This document shows, in pieces, positions 8,490-20,374 of a stretch of 64,000 nucleotides of DNA; the first letter of the stretch is position 1, and every line of letters begins with the position of its first letter. Location of the stretch: the NCBI GenBank assembly GCA_960531495.1, contig OY482864.1:8163144-8227143 (forward strand), read 5' to 3'. The notes beneath the pieces are model-generated. The model saw nothing but the letters and a program-made list of their open reading frames with translations. It did no database searches and had not been told where the DNA came from. This DNA comes from Zeus faber. Taxonomy: Eukaryota > Chordata > Actinopteri > Zeiformes > Zeidae. The translations under genes and the position numbers were made by a program.

Positions 8490-11282
8490 ATGGCCGAAGG
8501 CAGGCTGTTTATAGGTATCTGCACTTAATCGCTGAAATATTTCGGTACAATCTTCAGTCACTGTTAGGCCACACATATATACACATATAAATATGTATAT
8601 ATATATGTGTGTGTGTGTATGTATTAAGTTGATTTATTGTGTGTGTTTGTATGTTGCAGATATTGAACCAAAGCCAAATAAATCTGCTGATAGTGATCAC
8701 AGCCATTTGGCAGAGAAGCCCCTCTGGACACACAGCAACAACTCCTTTAAGTTCAACTTCTTCCCAGGAAGCTCCTCCGCACCCAGCGAGGAAGTGTCTC
8801 TGGCGGACGGAAGCGTGTCGCCTGTGAAAACGTCAACAAGGCTGACGCCTTTTGAAGGACAGGGGTCTGGTTTTGCCTTTAACTTCCGAATTCCAGCGGT
8901 CACGCCCCAAGCCATGGAGACCGCGGCAGTCCAGAGCCCTGGCAAAGAACAAACGCTCCCTGACACGCACAAGCAGTGTCCCCCGGCTGACACAGGGGTG
9001 TCATCCAAAGCCAAGAAAAAGAAGAAATCTGCAAAGATGAAAGCCCCGCAAAGCAAAGAGGCACCGCAGATGGAGTCATCTAACGAGAGTCAGGCAAAAG
9101 AAGACGCAGGCTTGGTCAGTGTCGAGCTACTTCCTTGAACGTAGTGATCGTCTTGGTGACTTATGTAGAAATAATTTGATGGTAATTCGGTTTTGTACAG
9201 TCGCATGCTCTGTTGTGTCTTGCAGACTGCGGAACAACGGCTGGGAAGAGAACTGGACTGGTGCATGGAGAAACTGGAGCTGGGACTGAAGACACAAAAG
9301 GCGACGCCTAAACAGAGTGAGTGTCATGCACCTCTCAACAGATATAATAATACTGTTCTGTTAAAGGAAATATTAAATAGACACACAGATAGATGCTTTT
9401 GTTTCAAAGAAGTAATACTGAGGTACTGTTACATTTATGGCACCATTTTACAGAGGAAGATGCATCCCACGCGCTTAAGACTTTGCGTAGCTCCAAAGCT
9501 CCATTGGCCAAGAAGCGGCAGATCATGCGAGCGATGACCGGAGACTACAGGAAGAAAATGCAGGAGGAGAAGGACAAACAGTTCACACTCATTCAGAAAG
9601 GTGAGCTGAGCAAGTAGAGGTACAAAGAATGACAGAAAAAATAAGTTGAAATACTGTATATTCTAGCGAGAGAAAAATATAGAATTATATATAAATAGAG
9701 TATTCAAGTTCAAGAGATTATTTGTCGGTCACATACATATACACACAGTATATGTATGTATGTATGCATGTACATCGATCAGCAACAACATCAAAACCAC
9801 AACTAACAGCCCCTAATATTGTGTAGCTCCTCCTCGTGCCATCGAAACATCTCTGACCCGTCGAGGCATGGACTCCACAAGACCTCTGAAGGTGTCCTGT
9901 GGTATCTGGCACCAAGACGTTAGCAGAAAATCCTTTAAGTCCTGGAAGTAATGAGGTACGACCCCCATGGATCGGTCTTGTTGTTCCAGCACATCCCATA
10001 GATGCTCGATTGGGTCCGACCCTGACCCCAGCCATCCACATGATGTAGAAGAAAACGTGATACATCAGACCAGGCCACCTTCATTCATTGCTCCATGGTC
10101 CAGTTCTGACGCTCACGTGCCCATTGTAGGTGCTTTCGGCAGTGGACAGGGGTCAGCATGGACACTCTGACTACTCTGTGGCTAAGCAGCCCCATACACA
10201 GCAAGCCTTGATGCACTGTGTGTTCTGACACCTTTCTATCATAGTCAGCATGAACTTTTTCAGCAATTTATGCTACAGTAGCTCTTCTGTGGGATTGGAT
10301 CAGACAGGCTGGACTTCGCTCCCCACGCATGCATCAATGGGCGACCATGACCCTGTCACCGGTTGTCCTTTCTTGGACCACTTTTGGGAGGTACTAACCA
10401 CTGCATACTGGGAACACCCCACAAGACGGGCCGTTTTGGAGATGCTCTGACCCAGACCCATCACAATTGGGCCCTTGTCAATCTTGCTCAGATCCTTACG
10501 CTTGCCCATTTTTCCTGCTTCCAACACATCAACTTCAAGAACTGACTGATCACTTGCTGCCTGATATATCCCAAACCTTGACAGGTGCCATTGGAACGAG
10601 ATGAGCAATGTTATTCACTTCACCTGTCACTGGTTTAAGTGTGCGTGTGCGTGCGTGCGTGCGTGCGTGCGTGCGTGTGTGTGTGTGTGTGTGCGCGTGC
10701 ATTCTGAAATATGTTTGACTATTGTTTTTAAGCTTTTCTTTAAGCCATTTGTGTATATCTAGTCATTTTTTTCTAATCTTTACTTCCTTTTTAATTCTTT
10801 TTTTTAATGATAATCATCTGTAGATATGCACCAATAATCACCATGACAAATTCCTAGTACATTTAAATGCACATGGCGGAATAAAGTCATTCTGATTCTG
10901 AAGTCTCCCTTCTTTCCACTCTATCAACTCAATTAATTTCAACGGATGAGACAATTTGTTGAAATCTCTTTCAATTCTCTTATTGTGAGACTTTATTGCA
11001 TGATAATTCCACAGAGAAAGATGATATTGTTCCATATCACCATCTAAAAACCTTATTATTTATCAACTGCTCCTCTCTCTTATAGCTGTGGCGTCGGCAC
11101 AGGTTAAGGCTGTTTCGGGCACCCCGAAGATGTCTGTTTTCCACCGCAGAGCCGCAGATGACACACAGGAGGAGAGCGGGCAACAGATGGCACAAAATGG
11201 GAGCCAAGACCAGAACCAGAAGCAAACATCACAATTTGTTTTCACACCATCAAAAGACGAGTTCCGGTTTAATTTCATCTGA
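8490..11282 (+). CDS. C8orf33 homologue, UPF0488 family (5 exons, complete, 304 aa)
   Basis: Exons 8490-8514, 8660-9114, 9226-9316, 9454-9600 and 11086-11282 join with consistent phases to 304 residues. The function of the family is unknown. The conserved core is in exons 3-4: [33 protein letters not shown], then [17 protein letters not shown] and [10 protein letters not shown], matching human C8orf33 ([20 protein letters not shown] ... LPRKRQLM ... GDYRAQM). Exon 2 is long, Ser/Pro rich, with a Lys-only patch ([12 protein letters not shown]), probably nuclear. Three copies of an F-x-F-N-F motif occur: FKFNFF (about residue 38), FAFNF (about 80) and the last residues FRFNFI, the last conserved with human. 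The start is MAEGRLFI; an in-frame upstream extension exists but crosses a good acceptor (tgttttcag) and is taken as 5' UTR/intron. AATAAA lies at 11344. Confidence 0.88.
9773..10637 (-). mobile_element. Tc1-family transposon relic, internally deleted, intron 4 of the C8orf33 homologue
   Basis: The left end carries GATCAGCAACAACATCAAAA and the coding strand runs leftwards. Recognisable on the minus strand are GGCAAGCGTAAGGATCTGAG, the region encoding the helix-turn-helix DNA-binding part, and the 3' end near TTTTGATGTTGTTGCTGATC. The central part of the transposase (second catalytic Asp region) is absent: sequence jumps from CATCATGTGGATGGCTGGGG to the segment ending AATCGAGCATC. The far TIR is lost into a GT/GC-repeat. 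Non-functional. Confidence 0.85.
10638..10702. repeat. GT/GC microsatellite
   Basis: Alternating GTGC and GT units directly abutting the Tc1 relic, where its right terminal repeat should be. Confidence 0.9.
10790..10905 (+). repeat. 5'-truncated LINE 3' tail
   Basis: ATGATAATCATCTGTAGATA followed by ACCATGACAAATTCCTAGTA and ATAAAGTCATTCTGATTCTG. The same tail ends the LINE at about 52500-52590 and appears at 27535-27615. Confidence 0.6.
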
Positions 11283-11343
11283 CTGATTGATCTTTCTTCT
11301 GATGATTTTTCCACCACATGGGATGGGAGCTTACTCACAACGA

Positions 11344-11349
11344 AATAAA
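11344..11349 (+). terminator. Poly(A) signal of the C8orf33 homologue
   Basis: AATAAA 62 bp after the stop codon of the UPF0488 gene. Confidence 0.6.
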
Positions 11350-11756
11350 CTCTTAAGACAACTGCACTCACTTGGCTTTCAAAGTTAATAAATTCTGATT
11401 TCATCAACCAAAATATGGCATCTATTTGTCGTGGCGTATTTTTCAATGAACTAGTATGTGTTTACATTCTCTTGTTGTGGAACTAAGGCGACTTAGCACT
11501 TTTTGTTATGTAATGGTAGTTTTATTTACAGCCAATAAAATATTCAATATTCATTATAATCAACTCGTAGCAACACTTTATAATGCATATGTGGTGAGAA
11601 CCCTGTAATTTCATAGTTTTGCTGGTCAGTATATTTGGTTGGAAATATACTAGGTACTGATTATCTATAAAATACCCTTATGTTTTTTCTCATCTATGTA
11701 GTAATTTAACCATAACCCTCTCTGAGGCAGATTCACATTTTTACAATGCAGGTTTA

Positions 11757-12140
11757 GGGTAAGAATGGAATTACCGTACTTAAGTACATCTTTCAGATAT
11801 CTGTAGTTAAGTATAAGTATTCAGTTTCAGAGATTTGACTTTTACTCCACTGGATTTTGAAGGAAATATCGATACTTTGTAGTCTTTACTTTCGTGGGAA
11901 AAAGAAGTGTACACAGATGATTTTTTTTTTTATATCCAGGTTTGATGATACCACCGATACTATATTTTGTGGGAAATTGTAATCAGGATATGCATGAGAA
12001 ATGATCAAGGAAAATATTAGGGAACTTGATGCAGTATATAGGCTCTGTTATAGCAAGCCGCTGGATATGACGAGTACTTTTAAGTACATTTCAGAGCAAG
12101 TATACAATTTTGCTTAAGCAGAAATGACATTCTGGTGTTC
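11757..12140. repeat. Degenerate interspersed repeat of the 'acttaagtaca' type
   Basis: Left end GTACTTAAGTACATCTTTCA and right end AGTACTTTTAAGTACATTTC, with TTGACTTTTACTCCACTGGA inside, as in abundant teleost nonautonomous elements. The family was not determined. Confidence 0.4.
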
Positions 12141-12731
12141 TCACTTTTTTGTCAAAGGTCTGAACATTTCCTCCACGAGGCTCAAGGGTGAAAGAACATC
12201 TGTGCACAGCAAAGGACTTACCCATTCGGTAAGTTAAACGGAACTACGTTTCAGGTCGTGGAGCGAAGCCGAGCGCAATTGAATGTGACGCACAAAACAA
12301 AAAGTCATAACTTTCCTTCATCTCACTGGGACAGCGTAATAATTTTCCAGTTTCTTGTAAGTATAAATTTGACACAATTCAAATAATTTAAAACGTTGAG
12401 TTTTTAGACTTTTATTTAACCGTTTTTGGGTTTTTCTTAGATGAAACTTTGGATACAATAATTAGTTTGAACAGACGCTTTTAACGAAGCTAACAAGCTA
12501 GCAGGCTAAAGTTGCTGTGCTGACAGCTGGTAAACTGAGCTAAAATCACAAATGTGTTTGGTTTTAGACGTTTAGTGTGAATGACTTATATCTTAACAAT
12601 TTCCGATGAGTGTGTTAGCGTTATAGTCCACCGAACCGATACAATCATTAAGTCAATGAATTGTACTTGTTGGAATATTTCAGTAAGAATAGAGTAATCC
12701 GTTTTTGATCTGTGTTCTGGATAGTTACAAT

Positions 12732-15700
12732 ATGTCCGAGCTGAGCGACGAGGCCAGTGAGTCCGAGCAGCTGAATGGCAGCCTCTCCCTGTGGCTGGGA
12801 GACTCCCTGGTGCGACCCGAGGAGCTGGACATCCCCCTGGACCTGCACACCGCCTGCTCCATAGGGCAGTATGATGTGGTGTCGCAGTGCATCAAGAAGT
12901 AAGTGTGTCATATTCAAGTTCATCATAAGTGAGTGGGTGATCCCAAGGGGACTATCCCCATCCCACAAACCTCTGTGTCAGTGGAGCTCCACAGGACCAC
13001 CGTCTAGATAGTAACGTCCAATACTGTTGTCCTTGTACTGTTTAGGCGAGAGGTAGACCTGGATCGCAAGAACGTGGGCGGCTGGACTCCTCTGATGTAC
13101 GCCTCCTACATCGGCCATGACAATATTGCCAATCTCCTGTTGGAGGCAGGTGTGAATGTGAACGCCACCACGGACAAGGGTCTCACCCCACTCATGCTGG
13201 CAGCCAGCTGTGGCAACGAAAGCATCGCATACTTTCTACTGCAGGTATGCTGCGGTGGTCCAACCGATGGCTGTTTTCAATTTGCTAGCCAATGCTATGA
13301 GCTTTGCACGCCGCGGTGACAAGGTAAAATCACAACACCTTATCTTGCACTTTCTATCGTTTACTTTTTAGTTTCAAATCTTAAATTGAGCAAGCGTCAG
13401 CACAGTTAATTATAGCAAATGAACAAGTTGATGAAATGAGTAAAACAAACAAAAAAAAAAACAATTGAAGGATATATTATCAGACATATGAAGGAGATAG
13501 TAGCGGAAAAATGCTCCTCTCAGAGGAGGAAGCTAAGTGTTTTTGGGGACCCCTAGTGGCTAGATGCTCTAACTGTCCAGCTGCAGTAACGCGTTTCGAT
13601 AGTCCTTTTTCTCTCAGGGTTGTGTGAATATTAATTACATAATTCAACATATTCACTTGTACACTACTATCACCAGTGAAAGTGAATATTTACCTTTTTT
13701 TTTGTTGTGAATTGTTCATTCCTTCCCTGTTCTATCTAATGTAAAACAGAATGTACATAATTGTTTTGGTTTTATGTCGAAAAGCAAGGTGCAGAGTTGG
13801 AGCTGAAGGACTTTCGAGGTTGGACTGCCCTGCTCCACTGCACCAGCACTGGCCACCAGCAGATGGTCAAGTTCCTCCTGGACAACAACGCCAACGCTAA
13901 TGTCAAGTCAGTCTCCATGTTCATTTCGGTCCGGCTACAATATTTGGCCGCCACCCAGCAGAAAAGAGATATACATGTGTAGCAGAGAAGTTGCAGGTTA
14001 TAGCAGCAGCTCTGTGTCTGGAAAGTAAATGTGAAATGTGTCTCCTACTTTGACTTATGTATCGGAGAATATCCTCAATAACGTTATCCAATACCAAGAA
14101 CCACATTAATTATTTATGAGTCAGCTCCCACTTGTGAACGTGTTTACATGGATGAGTAGAAATCGATGAGACCAGACCGTGATTAAAAAAACAAACCTTC
14201 CCCAGGTGAATAAAAGTCAAAATAAACATCAGTCTAATCAGAGAGTGAGATATCTGGTGGGTCTTGCATCCGCAGGGAGCCTCTGTCTGGTTTCACTCCC
14301 CTGATGGAAGCTGCCGCTTCTGGACACGAGATCATTGTTCAGTACCTGCTGGACCATGTGAGTGAACTGCACCACACTTTGATACTCAATACTTTTTTCA
14401 ATACCAATTTCTTTGAAATGGACCCTCTTTTTGAGCTTTAAAAAAAAAACAAACACACACATAAATAACAGATTTATAAATGTTCCACATTCACACGGTA
14501 GCGGTCTGCAGTTGACAGCAAACAGGATGTTCATAGCTCTTCAACCGGACCTCACCTTCGACCAGCATTGAATAACAATACACATCATAGTCACCGCCAG
14601 AACCTTAATCATAGAGTTCAATGTTCTCAACTTTTGCCGCAATGACAGAACAACAAAACAGATGTTACCTTTTGGAGGTAAACATGAATTGCGGGAGGCT
14701 ACACATTTTATTTGAATTGCTCTATGTGCTTTATAATAAATGTCCAAAAGACCCCAGAGACTTAATCGAAAAGCAATGACGCGTAGAGAAAGATTGTTTC
14801 CAAATTCAGTGTCCCAGACAGTTTTTGGGTACTTTTTTGCTTAGTTTTTAATTTGTAGAATAGTAAACACAAGACGTTTTTACAATGCAGGACCTATTTT
14901 TATAGTTCTAAGTTCCTTTTGGAGGAAACCTCCCTGTTTTTGTGTCTGCACTGCACAATTTATTACAATTTATTATAAAAAACAACAAAAAAAAAACAGC
15001 ACGCCTCCACCCGACCTCGCTGCGGACTGGTACTGACCGTCGATCGGGGCAGACTGTCCTCAGTGTGCTCCAACTGAGTCGCATCGCTCTGGGTGGCCCA
15101 CGTACACTCAGCGGCAAAAACCCCCCCCAAAAAAACCCAATAAAAATCGTGTTTTCTTGTAGATTTCTTTATTTCATGAATTGTATTTTATTTTTTTATT
15201 TTGAATTAAACAAAACATCCCTGAGTGTTTTCCCAATGAGTGCCCCATGCCTTACGAAAGTCGGAGAAAACTTTTAAATGACATCTTGTAGGTCTAATAT
15301 GAGTGAAAATTCAGCAACTGGATTGCGTTATTCTCGCCTCAATTTTTTTCAGAAACAGATTTTGGTGGACTGAAATCAGTTAAAGTTTATCGACTAAATA
15401 CAACACAGTCACTTCAGCGTTCCGGTGCGAATGCAACCAGAAAGAAAGCCATTGAAGGTATTTAGTTCGCGGGGGACCAGTTCCTAGTTCCCCTCAGGGA
15501 GTCCCCAGAACTGTTTGGTCCGAAAACGCCCATGGTCATTAAAGGACCTCATATTTTGACACTCTAAAATATGAAATTATGTCTTCGGCTCTCTAATATA
15601 ACGACTGTTTCCCTGCTGCTAGAAGGTGAAAGCAGATGAGAGGAACGCTAAAGGAGAGACCGCTCGTGCCTTGGCCATGATGTACGGTTACACCAAGATC

Positions 15701-18700
15701 GCCAGTCTCATCGACACGCGCTCCCCGAAGGCCAAAGCAGGTACAATCGCAAAGACCCTCTAACAGATTGCTCTGTGATATAACTGTAAATTGTGTTTAA
15801 TTGTCTGTTTAATCCTCATCCTGACACCTTGCTCTGCAGGACACTTCGAGGACCTGAGTTCCTCTGAGGACTCGGACAGTGCCCCGCCGAGGTTGAGGCC
15901 AAGCAGGAGCCGCACTAAAGGGCCCAGCATCCACGACGGACCCCAGGCCATCGCCAAGTTCCGCGTCGGAGGCTCCAGTAAACCCCAGGGTACAGTCTCA
16001 GGGATCGATGCCAAACCGACGGTGGTTTGAATTGTTACGGTATAATGGGTCTAAAGCGAAACTGACAATCGGGTTGAAGCAAGAGTGATCGGTCGTTTAA
16101 TAACGAAGTGGCTACGGCAGAGACAACCCCCTAGTCTGACTACCCTGCAGTCCACTTTGTTTTTAATGGATGGATTTTAGGTAACGGGATCAAAGGGGTT
16201 TACTCTATAACCATAAACAAAAACACTTAAACTGAGCCAAATCAAATACTGGAGCAGGGAACAATGTAGATGGCTGATTGAGGTCTCTGGTTCACGAGAG
16301 TGTATCTTGACGAACTTGTTAATGTGTATTTGTAGTATAATTAACAGTTTAGGAACAAAACATGTGGCTTTTTTCTTTATTGTGAGTGAGAAACACAAAA
16401 AACAGATCTCTCAGCTTGTGCATCGTCATCAGTGACCATCTTTTAGATAGTACTTGGATGGTAAGGCTATTATGTTGTCTAGTTTATACTCAAAATAGTC
16501 AACAAACAGTACATCTGAATTCTAACTGGTCAGTCGTCTTCTTTTTGTTTTTTTGTTTTTTGGTACACTTTGTTTAGAGCCAGCTACAGCACCCCCGGGT
16601 TACATGACGTTCCGTGACGTGGGAGAGCAGAGCGAGGGGATCTGTTACCGCGATGTCACCTCGCCCATCAACGAGCTGGACGGCCAGAGCAACAGCAGCC
16701 GAGGTCTGAGACAGCGACCCCTCTCACTGTAACCGTAGCGGGGGGGGGGGGGGGCGGGGACTCTACAGCTAGAACACACAGAGATGAACGACACAAAGCA
16801 CTGTTATGCACCTATAATATTAATGTTGCGATGTTGAGACGAGGTCTATCTAGAATCTCCTTGTGAAACCCTCGCAGACGAGAGTCCCTTCTTCGACCAT
16901 GACATGCCCACCATGAGGAGCAGCAGCAGCAGCAGTGAGGGTCTGCCCCTGGTGGTTGGCCTTAACTGGGAAGGCTCCATGGAGAGCAACGAGGTGACGG
17001 CCCACACGGCTCATGTGCACATTGTGGCCTAGAACACACACAGACGAAAAAAAATAAAACACTGCCACGTGCCTCTCCCGTAGGACTCTGACCAGTCCAA
17101 GAAGAGTAGCTGTCGTCGCTTAAACAAGGGCCATCACTCGAAAAGCAAGAGTCGTCACGGCAACGACGACGCGGCGTCCCATTCGAGCGGCACTGGGAAT
17201 TGCGGGGTGCGCCTGCCGGTCGGTCCTCCTCCCTCTTACGTGGGCCCCAAGGCACGTCACGCGCTTCAATATCGACAACCCTCCGCCATGCTTAGGCCGC
17301 AGACATTCTTGATCTTAGTCTCGTACTGTGTCGATTTCCCGGGCTGACCTCTCGACTCCCTCCAGGACCTGTCGGTGTTCCTGGAGCAGATCGGTTTTTC
17401 CAAGTACCTCCCCGTGCTCGAGGAGCAGGACATCGACCTGAGGATATTCCTCACGCTCACAGAGAATGACCTCAAAGAAGTGGGCATTACGTAAGAGACC
17501 TTGATGAGATTGCGCTCTTCTCCCTTTCACATTCACCTCGCCACTCACACGCAGTGCGGCGCATGGTTCTGCAGGCTGTTCGGACCCAAGCGGAAGATGA
17601 CGTCGGCAATCGCCAGGTGGCACAGTAGCGCCCGGCCACCCGGCGACGCCCTGGAGCAGGCCTATGCCGACCAGCTGGAGGCCAAGATGCAGGAAATGGC
17701 CATCCAGCTGCACAAGGTGAGATCAGCCTTACTGCAGGGTCGGCAGTCACCACATTTGAGTTATGTACAAGTTAATTAAAATGTGGATACCTTTGATGTA
17801 TGTTTTGATATATAATACTCCAAACACTGAATAGTTATGTGTGGGGCAAAGAAAATTAATCGATTGCCAAAAGATAAATACACCCATAATAATATTGTGA
17901 TAGTTTTAAAGCCTCTAAATTTGTCATATTAACATAGAATATAGCACAGCTAATTTCTCTAACAAGATTTTTTAAAGAGTGCAAAACGCAGTGATTTTTA
18001 CATTGATTAGTATTTTAAAGGTAATTCATTCATCTTACAAAATGATTTTGTCGATTCAGTTGTCCTTAATAAACCGATAACATTGTTTCTATTTTGTTTT
18101 TGTATGGGAATGAGAAGTCAAAACAACTTTTACCTATGTGATTCCATTCAAATCAGTCTTTTAAGGAATTCAGGTTTCAGTTGTGGCAAGTTGTTAATTG
18201 CTACATCATGCAATCTCTAAATGTGCTGATTTTGTATAAAATAAACATTTTCTTTATACTATTTTCTATTTATATTCTCCTGAAAAAACAAAAACACACA
18301 CTTTAATTGCTTGATTACTCCTTTTTCCCATTGGTTACCCCTGGCCGCCCTCACTCCATGCAGCGATGCGAGGAGGTGGAGAGCCTGCAGGGCCAGGTGT
18401 CCCAGGAGAAGGAGCTCCGGACGGTGATGGAGGGATGCCTGATGGAGGACAAGATGGCCTGGAGGAGGGTCCACGCCGAGCTGGTGGAGAGCCACCGGCT
18501 GGCGCAGGAGATGAGCGCCACTCTGGAGAAGGTCAGAGCCTGTCATACCGAGCTGCTGTCCTACCTGGGCCTGGACGCCAACAGGAAGGAGGAAGACAGA
18601 GGAGATGCTCTGGGTCAAGGTGAGCATTAAAATCCAAAATGAAACCGTATACAGGAGGTTACGATTACGATTATAACCCACACTGGGTGTAAAGTGGAGT

Positions 18701-20374
18701 TTCAGCTTGTTCACCAGTCACATGTTACATCACCTAGGTTTGGGCCATCGTGCAAAATTCCAATCGGCCATCGCAGCAATCGGTGACATACAATTTTATG
18801 GGGGCGTGTGTGTGCGAGGGGGTAGATAGAACGGGGATAGAGGGGATAGAACGTAACGTTACCTAATGTGGCAAATGCGGTCTCCTTGTCACAGAAGTGC
18901 AGGATTTATTATTTGCAAGTAAATTATTTTCACAAAAACATCCAGATTTTACCAAATTACGTCCCATAGCAACGGGGAGATGTGTGTCTTGACAATGGGG
19001 ACGCACAAGTGGTTACATGACAGCTCTGAGCGGAGAGGTCGAGAGCCTCCGCCCCCACTCTCTCTTCCTCTCCTCTCTCTCCCCTTCTCTCTATCCAGTT
19101 TCAGAACAGGGTAAACTGCACTTCTACCGGTTCAATGCTCGGATTTTTCCAAAAAAAATAAAATAAAAAATCGTCTGTCATCAATGTAAATTGCAATCGA
19201 GGGAGTTGATCGCTGATAGAAGATTAAATCGTCTCTCGGCCCAAGCCTAACATCACCCTGATCGTTTTCCGGATGATGGCTCAATATTTTTCATATTTTC
19301 CAAAACCTGAAAATGGAAACAATTTTAATACTCTAAATGTGTGTGCTATTATCAGGAAAATTTTCAGGGGGTAATGTAACCTGTGTCTGCTGACAAGCTT
19401 GCTCAATTACCCTTATTGAGTTCTGGAAATGCAGCGGGTCACTTGAATTTCTGGAAATTTGAGCAAAGCGTTTAACCTTGATGTATGTCAGTACAGCAAA
19501 TAAGTCAGGGTGTTTCAGTGTCACACTAATTGTAAAGCTGACAACAGAGAGAGCCTTGCAAATCTTGAAGTAGAACAACTATTGAAACTTTGCAGTGGTT
19601 CCCAAAATTGCACTAGGTGACAACATTTGGGTATGAATCAATTATTTGAATCAAAATGTAATAGTACTTTGATTATATTCTAATGTTCTTTATTTTCGAC
19701 CTTTATTTTCGGGGGCGGTAGCTCAGGAGGTAGAGCTGGTCGTCTAGTAATCTAAAGGTTCCTGGTTCGATCCCAGGCTCCTCCTGCTAGCATGCTGTAG
19801 TGTCCTTGAGCAAGACACTTAACCCCTAATTGCTCCTGATGGCTGCGTCCGTCGGTGTTTGAATAATTGTAAGTCGCTTTGGATAAAAGCGTCTGCTAAA
19901 TGTAAATGTAAATGTAACCTCCCATGTACCACTAGAGGGAGCTGGTGCACCATAGTTTGTGTGAAGTAGCTATGAAATGTGATCAAATGTAACTGGTCTG
20001 TCTAGTATTTTGAGTTTTATAAAGACCAGTTGTCTCCATTTCACTCAGTAAAGCACGTGTCCCCTTGGCCTCATGTACTAGTTTCAGCTGGGGAGAGACT
20101 GAAGCCCTGTAGTGTCTCAGAGCTGATGAAGACGCTGGATTCCTATGAGGAAGAACTCGGTGAGAAAAATATAACGTTTTGGAGAAATTTAAATGTACAG
20201 TAGTGGTCTTGCTTGTGTGTCTCTACTGGTTTTGGACGAAACCCAGCCGTTCCCCTCCCCTATACATGACTCGTGACTTTAAACGCACCAGGGGGGAAGC
20301 TGCAGACGGTGCTCCACAGCCTGCGACGACTGAGCGTCCCAGAAAAGGTTACTGATAGCTGGGAACGGCCTTAG
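12732..20374 (+). CDS. anks3: ANKS3, ankyrin repeat and SAM domain protein 3 (14 exons, complete, 643 aa)
   Basis: A scaffold of the ciliary inversin-compartment network; the SAM domain is known to pair with ANKS6/BICC1 and NEK kinases. Exons: 12732-12898, 13046-13244, 13785-13906, 14276-14357, 15623-15740, 15840-15989, 16578-16703, 16878-16993, 17084-17251, 17366-17490, 17575-17716, 18364-18619, 20082-20159, 20292-20374; all phases close, total 643 residues (human about 656). The start MSELSDEASE is identical to human. Ankyrin repeats span about residues 35-225 (GGWTPLMYASYIGHD, GLTPLMLAASCGNESIAYFL, GWTALLHCTSTGHQ, GFTPLMEAAASGHE). A Ser-rich linker follows, then SAM at about 417-485 (DLSVFLEQIGFSKYL ... 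LFGPKRKMTSAIARWHSSAR), then a coiled coil at about 490-590. Intron 9 has a GC donor. Exon 13 has two possible acceptors 6 bp apart. Intron 12 holds a hAT element and a SINE. Confidence 0.96.
18735..19249. mobile_element. Nonautonomous hAT element with perfect 8-bp target duplication (anks3 intron 12)
   Basis: Terminal inverted repeats TAGGTTTGGGCC (left) and GGCCCAAGCCTA (right) are 11/12 matched. The flanks are ACATCACC at 18727-18734 and again at 19250-19257, an 8-bp target-site duplication diagnostic of hAT. The 515-bp interior has no transposase frame. Confidence 0.9.
19711..19917 (+). repeat. Full-length tRNA-derived SINE (anks3 intron 12)
   Basis: The tRNA-like head has an A box (GGTAGCTCAGGAGGTAGAGC) and a perfect B box GGTTCGATCCC at 19764-19774. 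A body with GTGTCCTTGAGCAAGACACT follows, and the common tail GTCGCTTTGGATAAAAGCG with TAAATG repeats. It is a pol III-type retroposon, not a working tRNA gene: the head lacks a foldable acceptor stem partner. Confidence 0.9.

Noticed and set aside
16740..16758. G-run as a quadruplex or splicing element
   Set aside because: A single homopolymer run with one interruption; no separate G-tracts to form a defined quadruplex.
19711..19785. Possible tRNA gene
   Set aside because: The A and B boxes are those of a SINE head; body and tail match the SINE family and no cloverleaf acceptor stem closes.
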